Shown in pieces: positions 23,016-32,669 of a DNA stretch of 64,000 bases. This DNA comes from Hexactinellida sp. DTS-2022 (Eukaryota > Porifera > Hexactinellida): assembly GCA_028753945.1 (NCBI GenBank), contig JAPNXP010000008.1:1-64000 (forward strand). Direction: 5' to 3'. The notes under the pieces were generated by a model that did no database searches, was not told where the DNA came from, and was given only the letters and a program-made list of their open reading frames with translations. Both the position numbers and the translations under genes were made by a program. How positions within the stretch are numbered: position 1 is the first letter of the stretch; each line of letters begins with the position of its first letter.

Positions 23016-26000
23016 ATAAGCTGTAATTGTGTATTACAAGTGTGTATTACAAAGTGTGTATAGAAGATCATTTTAGTATTCAGAATTGGGAACTTGGATA
23101 ACCAAAGATGGAAGCTGAATAATATATCGCATACAAATCAATGGAGTTTATCAGATATCCTGTTACACAATCGGTCTCAATTAGACAGGTCTAACTACGT
23201 AGCATAAAATCCAATGAGACTAGAACCATTCATTGTGAAAGCGTTGATTTCCATACTTTTAGTATAGCTTATAACGAACTGTTAAGGGTAATCTGTATTG
23301 ATATTCGGGCGTTCACGGTGAATCTCAGAATTGCATAATTTACTACTAGGAATACTCTAGATGAGATAGAGATTGACTTCTATGATTTTTTTTTCTTAAT
23401 TTTCAATCAAGATGGTGTTTTTTAATAAAATAAGACGTCGACTTCCTTATATGGGCATGACATTTTTTCAAAATTGTTGAATCTTTTTGAATTTTTGAAC
23501 ATATTATTATGAGACTATTTCCTCTCAGTAATAATTTTTATTTTATTTATTTTTGCAGAAGAAACGATGCTAAAGGGCATTTTTTCAAAATAATCATAAA
23601 ACGCAGTCGTGCACTAAACTATCGTTATAAAATGTTAGAAGAAAAATTTTTCAATTCTAGTTCAAGGGTCTGAGGATGCATCATGTGTTACCCCAGAGAA
23701 ATTTTTTGACTTTCTGATTATTATTTTTGGTTTTATAAGCATTCTAAGGCTGCGGCCCACGAATTTTTCCGAATTTCAACATCAAAAGAGGTGATAAAAT
23801 TCTACACTGCCATATATTGTTCCCAAAATTAAAAATTTCGGAATCTACAGGTCAAAATATACAGGTTCACGTCAAAAAGTTCAGGAATATGTCAAAAATT
23901 AGGAAATTAGGGGCATAAAAGAATATGAAGGGTATGCAAGTACCCGGTGATCATATATTACTGTGGGAAATTGGACATCAGAATAATTCTGTTATTCTTC
24001 ATTAAAATGCGCCAGCTTCTTATCTATGCGTAGCATTTGTTTTCAACACTTTTACAATAATATATCATGAGTTATGACCAATTTATGACTATGGTTTTGT
24101 CTGTTTTGTCATATTTTCACACCTCAAGGCCCTCAAATATACAATAAAGTATTATATAAAACACCAATTTGGTAATACAAATATGGAAATAGCATTTGCG
24201 CACAAAATGAGACGTTACACAACACGATCCAATCATTATTCGATAAGTTATGGACTTTTGGGCCACAGAAGGGGGCAAAAAATCTGACATTTCACACCTG
24301 TTGATATTTCAGAAACGCTTTGAGATAAAATGATCATAGGCATTAGAAAATACTGTAAATACCTGACTTTCTATACGTTTATAATACATTTTAGGACTCT
24401 AGGTGTCACACTTTTTAACATGACCATATATGGTAATTTGATGTGCCCAATTTTGATGACGAAGCAAATTTTGTAACTCTTGATCTCTGGACAGCAGAGA
24501 CTAGCTCTAAAATTCTAGTCACATCATGATACTATTTCTTACTCATTGGATAAACTTTTGGGATTATATTATAATTCGAATGATGTGTTCTGATTTCAAA
24601 TGCCCAAATATGGTGGTGTCAAAGTGGCAATATGTTAAAAAGCTGACAAAAATCCAACTTCTGATCCAAATGAGATAGAGCTTAGCTCTAAATTTCTAAA
24701 AATAGTCTAATTCAATTTCAAATGACATTATCTATTTTATACAGTTTAGGAACTCCTTTTCCTCCCACTTTCATATTCTGGACTCAGCCACTTCGACACA
24801 AATTAATTAAATGCTAATTATGAAGGTGTAAAAAAAGACCATTTGGGCATATGGATGTAAAAAAGAGAATTTTTATTCTAGAAAGTCAAACTTTTTTTTA
24901 AAATGCTCAGTATATGTAGGCGCATGTTTTAAAAGCTGGCAGTTTTGGCAATATAATACAAAAAAATTGAATTAGTATACTTTTAATGAAAAATAGTGGG
25001 TTTTTTTTGACCAATTTCACAAAAATGACAATAACATAGAGTAGATTAAAGAAAAAGCATATTTCGGTTCGATTTAAAACATTGAGTATTGACTCAGGTA
25101 TATTTTATAATTGACATGTTTCGCGCTAAAAACTAACATAAAAATTTTTTGTAAATATTTGGCTAGTATGGATTAGGCCTATATTGACATTGTCTAGTTC
25201 ATAACTAAGGATATATACATAGTAGAACTCTAATATTTTCAGGGATATCTTAGATATATTAGTACTATCCAAAAACGCAATAAAAACATTAGGTCGTCGG
25301 GTGTCAAAATATCAGTACAGAGCACCCTTAATTAGTTTAAATTTCAAATTAGGAAATACCGTAATAGTGAAACAAAGTGGTAGCAAACAGAAAATGAACA
25401 ATCGATATTTGATTGTTAATTCCCGACTAATAGGAAGGGGATTGTTGATAGATTGTTAGTGCAGGTTGAAAGCCTTCAGTACCAACCATACTAACTAACA
25501 TTAAACTTAAGTACTTAGGCTAGGAGTATATCCTGGAAATTAAATGCTAATTCCTTGCAAAACTAAATGCTCCATCTCTTCTAGTCACACTTCCAAGCAA
25601 TAACATAATACCAATGCTCCTATTAATTAAATGATATAACTACAATACCACTATAGTCACGCATTTGAACTAAAAAGTCCACTACAAATGAATTCCAATT
25701 AGGAAGTTGAAATTAATTAGTTTAGTTATTGTCACGCTACTTGTACAATGTACACAGACAAATTCCCGATATAACCATGAGTAGGAATACCAGGGTATTC
25801 TAAGCAATAATTCTATAAGAGATTAGTGGGAAAAGGTATCTGTACCATACTCGTGTTCTGGTCACAAGAATACTCGTTGCAATAGTATACTTGAGTAAAC
25901 TGGTATAACTCGTGTCTAAAATGGCATTTGTGCATTACAGAATTGCTTTACAATAATAGTAATAATGTATAATTTAAACATTGGCTGCTTCAGAAAATCG

Positions 26001-26170
26001 TGTTTGTATTCTGTTATTCGCCTAAGGAGTGTATTAATATCACATTTCAATTAAAGATGCTTTTCATCCATTTAGAAAAAAATGTGCATTACATCACTAT
26101 ACATTATCAGCAGATATGTAATACTGAAATTGCCTTGATATACAACTATGTCACTCCAATGTGAATAACG
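23016..26170. other. Three-kilobase gene-free region
   Basis: AT-rich sequence without a convincing open frame on either strand, splice-linked exons, or RNA gene. No inverted ends or tandem arrays were seen. A few phrases such as gagatagagctta recur in the transposon at 44 kb, but too weakly to assign a relationship. Confidence 0.5.
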
Positions 26171-26178
26171 TATAAATA
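26171..26178 (+). promoter_or_regulatory. TATA box of Maf-like gene 1
   Basis: TATAAATA, 50 bases upstream of the start codon and followed by a CAAA-rich leader. Confidence 0.65.
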
Positions 26179-26220
26179 TCCGATAAAACAAAACAAACAC
26201 AAACAAACACAAACAAACAA

Positions 26221-26550
26221 ATGCCTAAGAGAATTAGAATAGACACTCACGGTCTAGGGGAGCAGGAGATAATGCTGCTAAGCCATTCGGACTTCCTACA
26301 AATCGCTAGGTCACGTGGCCTAACCAGTTCCCAGCTGCATAAACTCAAGGCTTACAGGCGGCTATTAAAGGTGAGGAGCTACGGTAAGGATTTCCGTAAG
26401 CGCGAGAGAGAAGAACTCCGGCAATTGAGAGAAACAAAACTTATCTGGGAAAGAGAGGCGACTCGGCTTAGAGAAGAAATAGAATTGTACAAGGAGCAAA
26501 TCTCAGTGCTGGAAACGCTTGAGCTATTAGAGCAATTCAATCCTTACTGA
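26221..26550 (+). CDS. Small Maf-like bZIP protein 1
   Basis: Intronless, 109 residues. It is collinear with small Maf proteins: an extended homology helix (residues about 11-42, ending RGLTSSQLHKLKAYRR), a basic region (46-63, RRLLKVRSYGKDFRKRER) and a leucine zipper with heptad residues L69, W76, L83, Y90, L97. Small Mafs pair with CNC factors and bind MARE/ARE sites. The basic region is altered: the near-invariant bZIP Asn is Val51, the following Ala is Gly55 and the Cys is Phe58. DNA specificity is therefore probably changed, or binding may be lost. Two paralogues at 27054 and 29608 have the same length, spacing and changes. Confidence 0.75.
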   Translation: MPKRIRIDTHGLGEQEIMLLSHSDFLQIARSRGLTSSQLHKLKAYRRLLKVRSYGKDFRKREREELRQLRETKLIWEREATRLREEIELYKEQISVLETLELLEQFNPY

Positions 26551-26991
26551 TGATTGCAATATTATTAATCATACTACTTATATCATTTAATTAGTTGAAA
26601 TAGTGTATCATTTGTAATTGCTTTTTCACTTAACTAATAACTTATTCATTAAATCTATGAATTTAAACTTATTTCGGTTAAAAATTGTTATCTAAATAGC
26701 GCAATTGCTTAGGAAGGAACAGTCAGGATTCTATACAAGGGAAGGGGTCGTTATAATTGGAATAGAAACAATAGGATTGCTAGTAGCTAGACTTCACAAG
26801 TGTATGAAAGTGCCAGCTAATTAGTATTTGGTTTATGCAGAAATTATGAGACTGATAAGATAGAATTACAGTACTGAAAGCACAGCTAAGTACAGCATCC
26901 GTTCTAGCTAAGCTAGAGTCGGATTTCGTTTGGATTCCGACATACTCTAGAGTCAAAATGACACTAAAACAATCTTACTAAATCTCCAATC
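26551..26991. other. Spacer between Maf-like genes 1 and 2
   Basis: No coding sequence seen. A small imperfect palindrome, gctagagtcgga..tccgacatactctag (around 26920-26950), lies upstream of the gene 2 TATA box. Confidence 0.4.
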
Positions 26992-26999
26992 TATAAATA
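26992..26999 (+). promoter_or_regulatory. TATA box of Maf-like gene 2
   Basis: TATAAATA, 62 bases upstream of the start codon; same octamer and similar position as in the two paralogues. Confidence 0.65.
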
Positions 27000-27053
27000 C
27001 CATTAAATGAGACAAAAAATTAAAATAAACTACAATTAAATCAAACTAATAAA

Positions 27054-27419
27054 ATGCCTAAAAGATTCAACATTGACACATTCGGAATAAGCGAGGGAGA
27101 AATCCGAGAGCTGGAAATGCCAGACCTGGTTATACTCGCCAAATCCCGCGGCCTTAAAGAGGTAGAAATAGAGGCTCTAAAGAACTACAGACGACTCCTC
27201 AAAGTGAGAACCTACGGAAAGGATTTCCGGAAAAGAGAGAGATTCTACATGGACCGACTGAGAGAGGAAAAGCGCGTTTGGGAGCGAGAAGCCGCGATCT
27301 TGCGACAGGAAATAGAATGGTATAAGGAGCAGAGCTCAGTGCTAGAGGCCATCGAGCTGCTGGATATTATTCAGACCAGCGAGTTCAACCCGCACCTTAT
27401 GAATCCATATTTCATATAA
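27054..27419 (+). CDS. Small Maf-like bZIP protein 2
   Basis: Intronless, 121 residues, in the same orientation as gene 1. The extended homology region ends RGLKEVEIEALKNYRR, and the basic region is RRLLKVRTYGKDFRKRER. The zipper heptads are L69, W76, L83, Y90 and L97, identical in position to gene 1. The same residues are replaced in the DNA-contact helix (Val51, Gly55, Phe58). The C-terminus is longer and polar. Genes 1 and 2 are the closest pair, which suggests a local duplication after the split from gene 3. Function is inferred from family only: a zipper partner or modulator of CNC/Maf-type factors. Confidence 0.75.
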   Translation: MPKRFNIDTFGISEGEIRELEMPDLVILAKSRGLKEVEIEALKNYRRLLKVRTYGKDFRKRERFYMDRLREEKRVWEREAAILRQEIEWYKEQSSVLEAIELLDIIQTSEFNPHLMNPYFI

Positions 27420-27556
27420 GCAGCACAGCTACAATACACACGCATTCTGCTCATAATCACTGTTTTATTATTTTAGCGCTTTTCAATATTCACATTGACA
27501 CTTTATTAAATGAGTCGCAACTTATACAGTTTTCAAAATTAAGTTGATTTGCTAAC

Positions 27557-27727
27557 TACAGTGGAGTTCGCTTATTAGCAACCCGTGTTTGCCACTAAAT
27601 CTGGTTGCTAATAGGGGGAATGAAATTAACAGTATTATCACGCTTGGGACCCGAAAAGTGGTTGCTAATAAAGCAATATAATATTATTGCTAATAGGGGA
27701 GCTGAAAATAAAGCAAACTCCACTATA
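27557..27727. mobile_element. MITE with cagtggagttcgctt ends
   Basis: Ends tacagtggagttcgctt and aagcaaactccactata are inverted. Inner direct and inverted copies of ttgctaatagggg recur. It is a single-copy family in this window. Confidence 0.75.
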
Positions 27728-28422
27728 ATTAGAAACAGTTATTTATGAAATTGAAAGAAATAATAAAGCAATGAACAAATCATAATTTAATATTCATTAA
27801 TTATGTAATAACAATCAAATAAATACACATGTGAACCTACGAATTATCAACAAACTAGCAAATATTAACTCATTACAAAAATCTTAAATTAGATTAAAAA
27901 TGCTTAGCTAGACCGTATATATGTATAGTATTTCTTATAATTAATAAAGCAACAGCTTACGAACTCATAAGGGCTACTAGGGGCCATGTGATTAAAGTCT
28001 TTCCACATGTTTGTACAGAAATTCCAAAATATATTTATAGACGAGTTATACCTCATTTTAATAATAGTTATATATTAGAACAATAAAGTATTCCAAGTAG
28101 AACAAATTTGCATGACAAACCTCGTGTGTATAAATTAGCTTTTGAAATAATCGTGACTAAACTGAAATGGATGATAATACAATGTAATATAATAAATTAA
28201 AAGACTCGAGTCAGCCACGTTTTATTATTAACCTGTTAAATTCTTGAAAAATTAATAATTCCTATAACTAGACGTTAGTTGTCTGCTAAAACTTACACAA
28301 TAGGAACAATAACTATACTCAAGAGTTTTCATGGTAAACGAAACACAATTAATAACCGCTAACTAATGTCCCCGTAACATGATATATTTAAACTGAAGTA
28401 AATCAAATAGGAAATTCAATGA

Positions 28423-28500
28423 GCTAAAAAGCTTTTGGAGAAGGCCAATGAGTCAGCATCGAAAGTACTGAGCGCGATGAACGAACAAATTGAAAGATAA
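28423..28500 (+). other. Short coding-like stretch with NF-E2/AP-1-type site
   Basis: Twenty-five codons (AKKLLEKANESASKVLSAMN..) before a TAA, flanked upstream in frame by a TGA, with a higher GC content than its surroundings. It reads like a helix relic, but no acceptor site is seen. Inside it, TGAGTCAGCA at 28449-28458 matches ten of the thirteen bases of a T-MARE. Confidence 0.3.
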
Positions 28501-29549
28501 ATATAGAACTAACTCCAATGTAAAAGTATTAATTACTCAATTTGAGTTGGACTCTTGATCACAAAGAAGGGAGAATTCATATGTTATAATAATTCTGTGA
28601 AATATTAGTAATGATTTGTATGGCAATGTATTAATCTAGAATTCCTATAAGGGAAGCAGGCCTGATCCGTTCTAGACGAATCAGTTAAACACAATAATAT
28701 TATTTTATTATTTATTTGATCACTATACAATACAAGCATATAATTCTCGCAGCTAGTTAACTGGTAAAAGTCTTCTTAGAATAAAATTGAATAATTAGTT
28801 ACTACCAGAAAAGTGCTGAGAAATAAAATTAAAGCAAAATGTCGTTACACAGCAAGATGAGGGAGTTTTAAATCATTATGTTTATGTAATCATTTAGAGT
28901 CAACTTATAGATAATAACTGAAACTAACTATAAGTTTGGTCCAGCATACTTCTGGTGTAAGATACAATAAACAAATTATATATTGGAGTTATGATTCAAG
29001 CGTTTGAGAAAAGAAAGAATATTATTCTTCACGCAATTTCTTGTAATTGGTGTGTTCCTATCAGTATTCCGGTTAATATAAAGATAATAGCGAGAATCAA
29101 TAGCATTCTGGGAGAAATATAGAGCGCGACCTTATAAGCTAATAGTGTAGCATAGCAAATGCTTACAGACATTAAATGCTAGTGGATAATGCTAGAGAAA
29201 TAATGCAAATTAATTAAACAGTTCTGGAATTCGTAAATACAGAATGAATTTAGAAAAATAGTATTATTTATTTTCATAATATTAATGTGATAAAATAGGT
29301 AAATTCTCCAAAACACATCAGTTTGTATTTGTCCGTAAATCAGTCAATACATAATAGTAAATACTGAAAATAATAACAAAGTAAAAGGAAAGTTAATCAA
29401 GTGCTTCTGAGGTTAAATCCCTTCTTCCCCTGATCAGAAGATGTTCAAGCAAATCACAACAAACAACAACAAGAGATGTTCTCAGAACTAGAATTTACAT
29501 GCCTGATCAGTTTAATCATATGATTTAGTCACTCTACTATACAAAATAA

Positions 29550-29557
29550 TATAAATA
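29550..29557 (+). promoter_or_regulatory. TATA box of Maf-like gene 3
   Basis: TATAAATA, 58 bases upstream of the start codon. A TCACTC motif precedes it at 29529, as one does for gene 1 at 26151. Confidence 0.6.
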
Positions 29558-29607
29558 GACTAGAATTAAACTAATAAACAAAGCTAAATCAGATTCAAAC
29601 AGACAAT

Positions 29608-29961
29608 ATGCCAAAGAAGATTTCTAAGAACACGTATGGCCTAACAGAAGAGGAGGTGTGCTCGCTTGGGAATTCAGAGCTAAAAGCGAAAGCGCATTTA
29701 CGGGGACTTAGCGAGGAACAAATGCGCGAACTCAAACGCTACCGCAGAATCCTAAGAATCAGGTGCTACGGTAAGAAATTCCGCACGAGAGAGAGATGCG
29801 ACGTTAATATGCTGCGAGAAGTAAAAGAAAAACTCGTGAGAGAGAAGAGTATACTCGAGCGAGAAGTTAGTAGCTACAAGCGTTACTTCCGGCCGCAAGA
29901 AATGGAAATACAGGAGCCACAAATCGCGGCCTATAACCCATTCATGTGGGCAGAAAATTAA
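29608..29961 (+). CDS. Small Maf-like bZIP protein 3
   Basis: Intronless, 117 residues, and the most diverged of the three paralogues. The extended homology region (LTEEEVCSLGNSELKAKA, then LRGLSEEQMRELKRYRR) is the closest to small Maf proteins. The basic region is RRILRIRCYGKKFRTRER, with Ile51 at the Asn position, Gly55 for Ala and Phe58 for Cys. The zipper has L69, L76, L83 and Y90 but breaks at Pro96, so it is shorter than in genes 1 and 2. Same orientation and TATA-led promoter. The shared loss of the invariant Asn points to a common altered function, not to random decay, since the reading frames and zipper are intact. Confidence 0.72.
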   Translation: MPKKISKNTYGLTEEEVCSLGNSELKAKAHLRGLSEEQMRELKRYRRILRIRCYGKKFRTRERCDVNMLREVKEKLVREKSILEREVSSYKRYFRPQEMEIQEPQIAAYNPFMWAEN

Positions 29962-30309
29962 AAGACTTCGTATTCCCTCACTTAATTAGTCCATTATACA
30001 TTCACTTTATACAATATTCTATATTCCTTATTAATTAAAGTCATTCAATAAAATATACGTTGTTTCTGCATACTACCTGTATATCGTATAACAATAAGCT
30101 TATAATAGGATAAGTTATACTATGTTGCAGCAAATTTAGCTGCAATAAAATAGAATGAAACTTGCATTGAAAAGCATGGCATTTAATCTATTGAAGATAT
30201 TCGCATAATTGATATAGAAAATATATTCTGCACTAATATCAACAGTATAAAACCCGTGTGTCATTATAAAGTGGAAAAACTAGCAAACAACAACAACAAC
30301 AACAACAAA
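29962..30309. other. Spacer without gene
   Basis: AT-rich; ends with an acaacaaca simple repeat (30283-30309) just past the stop codon of the ankyrin gene. Nothing else seen. Confidence 0.5.
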
Positions 30310-32355
30310 CTAAGTTAGAGTGATCAACTCTTCATAAGGTCTCCTCAGATTAATAAACTCTAAAACGGACCTAAGTTCCTTATAACATAGTTTCCTTCGA
30401 AAGTATCTTTTGTAGTCCAGTCCCTCTCTAAGCACCACGTCCCTACAAAGGCTCTTGAGTGGTGACACCCTAGGTATAGGACATGACACCTCACAAAGGG
30501 TGAGATAATCCGCACACGAGTAATTGCTGTAATCCAACGCGTGAATATCCGCGTTAAGCGCTAACAGCCGCGAAACGAGCTCGGTCTGTTTGTTGAGAAT
30601 CGCGAGGTGCAGCGGAGTGCTCCCGTCGGAACTGCGGCTATTCACAGACTCACCGAATTCTAACAAGAACTCAACAAGCCTCAGAAGACTCACTTTAACA
30701 ATATCTCTAAGGTTAACACACAGATCGAGTCTAGGAGAAGAGAACGCGACTAAAACGCTAGAAACAAGAGAGTACTTGCGACCCGCGAACAATCGAAACC
30801 TGTTTATAATCCGGGATATGTACTCATAAAGTGCGCCTCTGCTGTTTGGAAATAGCCCCGCGTGTTCGTAACAGAGCCACAAATACGTCACAGACACGGT
30901 TATTAGCTCCTCCCAACCGTTGCATACCAGAGCCAGCGAATGGTTGATAAGACTGATTATATTAACTTCGAAATACTCGCTTGCAATAGGGTATAACGTT
31001 TCGAACACTGATTGATCCACAAACTGGCTTAACACCTTTATAAGCGCGTACAGTTCTCGCGAAATCTCGCTCTTATGCAGTGTGTACTCCCCAACCGCGG
31101 AACAATCCCGGAGCCCCGGAAACGGATCCATGAACAGCTGTAGACAACAGGCAGTCAGCTGATTGATGGGAGTCAGGTTGGCCACGCCCAGGTTGTACTT
31201 ACGGTACTTTCTGTTACAGACACGTTTGCATGTGCGTCGCATCTCTACGTCTAGCACCGGGTTTGGCATGCCCACGCTTACGTCACGGTAGAAATATGAG
31301 TTTATAAGGAGTCGCACGGCCGTCTCTGTCAATGGCTCGATGTCAGATAGCTTTTCAGCGTCGCAGAATTCATTCTGTAGATATCCATGGTTAATCTTAG
31401 CAGTTCCGAGTGCGTGTTTCACAGAGCAGACCAAAGTGCGTCGCATTTTCCGTCGGTAGATATACTTCTTCTCGCTGCATATAATATCCAAATACCTATA
31501 CTCCCTAACGGTTGCTACGGGCAGCTCACAATGCGCCAGTAAGAACACAACGCTCTTTGTGTCTCCCGAATAAAGCGCGTGTAGGAGAGGTGTGAAGTTT
31601 AGTTTATTTCGCAGCAACTGTAGCTGTACCCTCCCTGCGCTTATTAGCTCGGTTATAATCGGGAACAGTTTATAGAGGCTCTTCTCCACTAAGTATTGCA
31701 GGGGTGTGTTACCTCTTACGTCACAGAGGTTTATATCCGCCCCGTTCTCTAATAGCACCCTGAATATATCCTTGCTAACACGCGAGCGAGTTAGTATAAC
31801 GTGCAGACAGCTCTGTTTAAGCTCTCCGGCCACTGAATTGGGACCAGCGCCGCGGGCGAATAACCCAAGCATAGCCTGATGTACAGTCATGACGTCACAA
31901 TCCTTAACCGTCTCTATTAAGGGCGTGGAGGCCACACATATATTGGGGTGTATATCCATGGTTATATCGTGTCTGCTAAGAAGTTGGTCTAGCGCCTCTG
32001 GTTCTAGCGATAGGGCAATGCCAGGGGACACGAGTTCTAAACAGGAGTTTGAGAGGCCGGGGGAATCAACTGGAAATGCGTATAAGGACATAAGTCTGTC
32101 TATTCGTGTGTCGGCCCCGTCCCACACGCTGTGTATAAGCTCCAACCAAGGGGACTGTTTATAGGCGCTGTAAGATAGAGGGCTAGGGGCACCCGCCCCG
32201 TATACGAGTAGCAGACGGGCCTCAATGGGGGAGAGGGGGGAGAGGAGAGAGAAGAGACGATCTGAATCGGTTGTGAAGGGGATTACCTCCCATACTCGCG
32301 CTTTTATATCCGCGATCAGCTGTCTCCGCTGGAGGTGGGAGATAAGCGCAGACAT
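30310..32355 (-). CDS. FEM1-like ankyrin-repeat protein
   Basis: Intronless 681-residue protein. Ankyrin repeats can be read at about 190-225 (LLENGADINLCDVRGNTPLQ), 250-285, and near the C-terminus at about 570-625 (LLEFGESVNSRSSDGSTPLH, then LLALNADIHALDYSNYSCAD). The last 45 residues (LKSLCRDVVLREGLDYKRYF, then LRSVLEFINLRR) resemble the C-terminal substrate-receptor tail of FEM1 proteins. FEM1 proteins are cullin-2 ubiquitin ligase adaptors that read C-terminal degrons. Overall length and the order of a long middle region followed by two ankyrin repeats and this tail agree with FEM1, but the N-terminal repeats are weak. A generic ankyrin/SOCS-box-type protein is the alternative. Confidence 0.55.
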   Translation of the reverse strand: MSALISHLQRRQLIADIKARVWEVIPFTTDSDRLFSLLSPLSPIEARLLLVYGAGAPSPLSYSAYKQSPWLELIHSVWDGADTRIDRLMSLYAFPVDSPGLSNSCLELVSPGIALSLEPEALDQLLSRHDITMDIHPNICVASTPLIETVKDCDVMTVHQAMLGLFARGAGPNSVAGELKQSCLHVILTRSRVSKDIFRVLLENGADINLCDVRGNTPLQYLVEKSLYKLFPIITELISAGRVQLQLLRNKLNFTPLLHALYSGDTKSVVFLLAHCELPVATVREYRYLDIICSEKKYIYRRKMRRTLVCSVKHALGTAKINHGYLQNEFCDAEKLSDIEPLTETAVRLLINSYFYRDVSVGMPNPVLDVEMRRTCKRVCNRKYRKYNLGVANLTPINQLTACCLQLFMDPFPGLRDCSAVGEYTLHKSEISRELYALIKVLSQFVDQSVFETLYPIASEYFEVNIISLINHSLALVCNGWEELITVSVTYLWLCYEHAGLFPNSRGALYEYISRIINRFRLFAGRKYSLVSSVLVAFSSPRLDLCVNLRDIVKVSLLRLVEFLLEFGESVNSRSSDGSTPLHLAILNKQTELVSRLLALNADIHALDYSNYSCADYLTLCEVSCPIPRVSPLKSLCRDVVLREGLDYKRYFRRKLCYKELRSVLEFINLRRPYEELITLT

Positions 32356-32380
32356 GTACAGCAGCTAGCTAGTAGTGTCT

Positions 32381-32645
32381 TATAATCTACTTTAGCATGC
32401 GAAATTCGTACTTTTGGCATGCTATTTTGGAACTTTTCGCTTCGAAATTGGTACAGTGGATGCCGGTTATAAGAACATCGTCGGTAACTGCATACAATGT
32501 TCTTATAGCCGACATAATTGTATAGGGTATATGGCAACAATTTTCCAGTAGAATGTTCTTATAACCGGCATCTACTGTATGCCTTTTCGCATGCAATCTA
32601 TTGACTTATGTAAAGTACGAATATCGCACGCGAAAGTAGATTATA
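32381..32645. mobile_element. Fold-back element with a nested family A MITE
   Basis: Outer arms tataatctactttagcatgc (32381 on) and its diverged inverse ending at 32645 enclose a complete family A MITE at 32452-32579. The older inverted-repeat element was therefore hit by the MITE. It lies between the start of the FEM1-like gene and the 3' end of WRAP73. Confidence 0.8.
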
Positions 32646-32669
32646 GCCCATAAGTGCAAGAGTTTAATA

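Larger units (their letters stand above)
27420..29549. other. AT-rich spacer between Maf-like genes 2 and 3
   Basis: No gene called. Contains a MITE at 27557-27727, and at 28423-28500 a 25-codon helix-like open stretch with a TGAGTCAGCA site. The rest is unremarkable AT-rich DNA. Confidence 0.5.
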
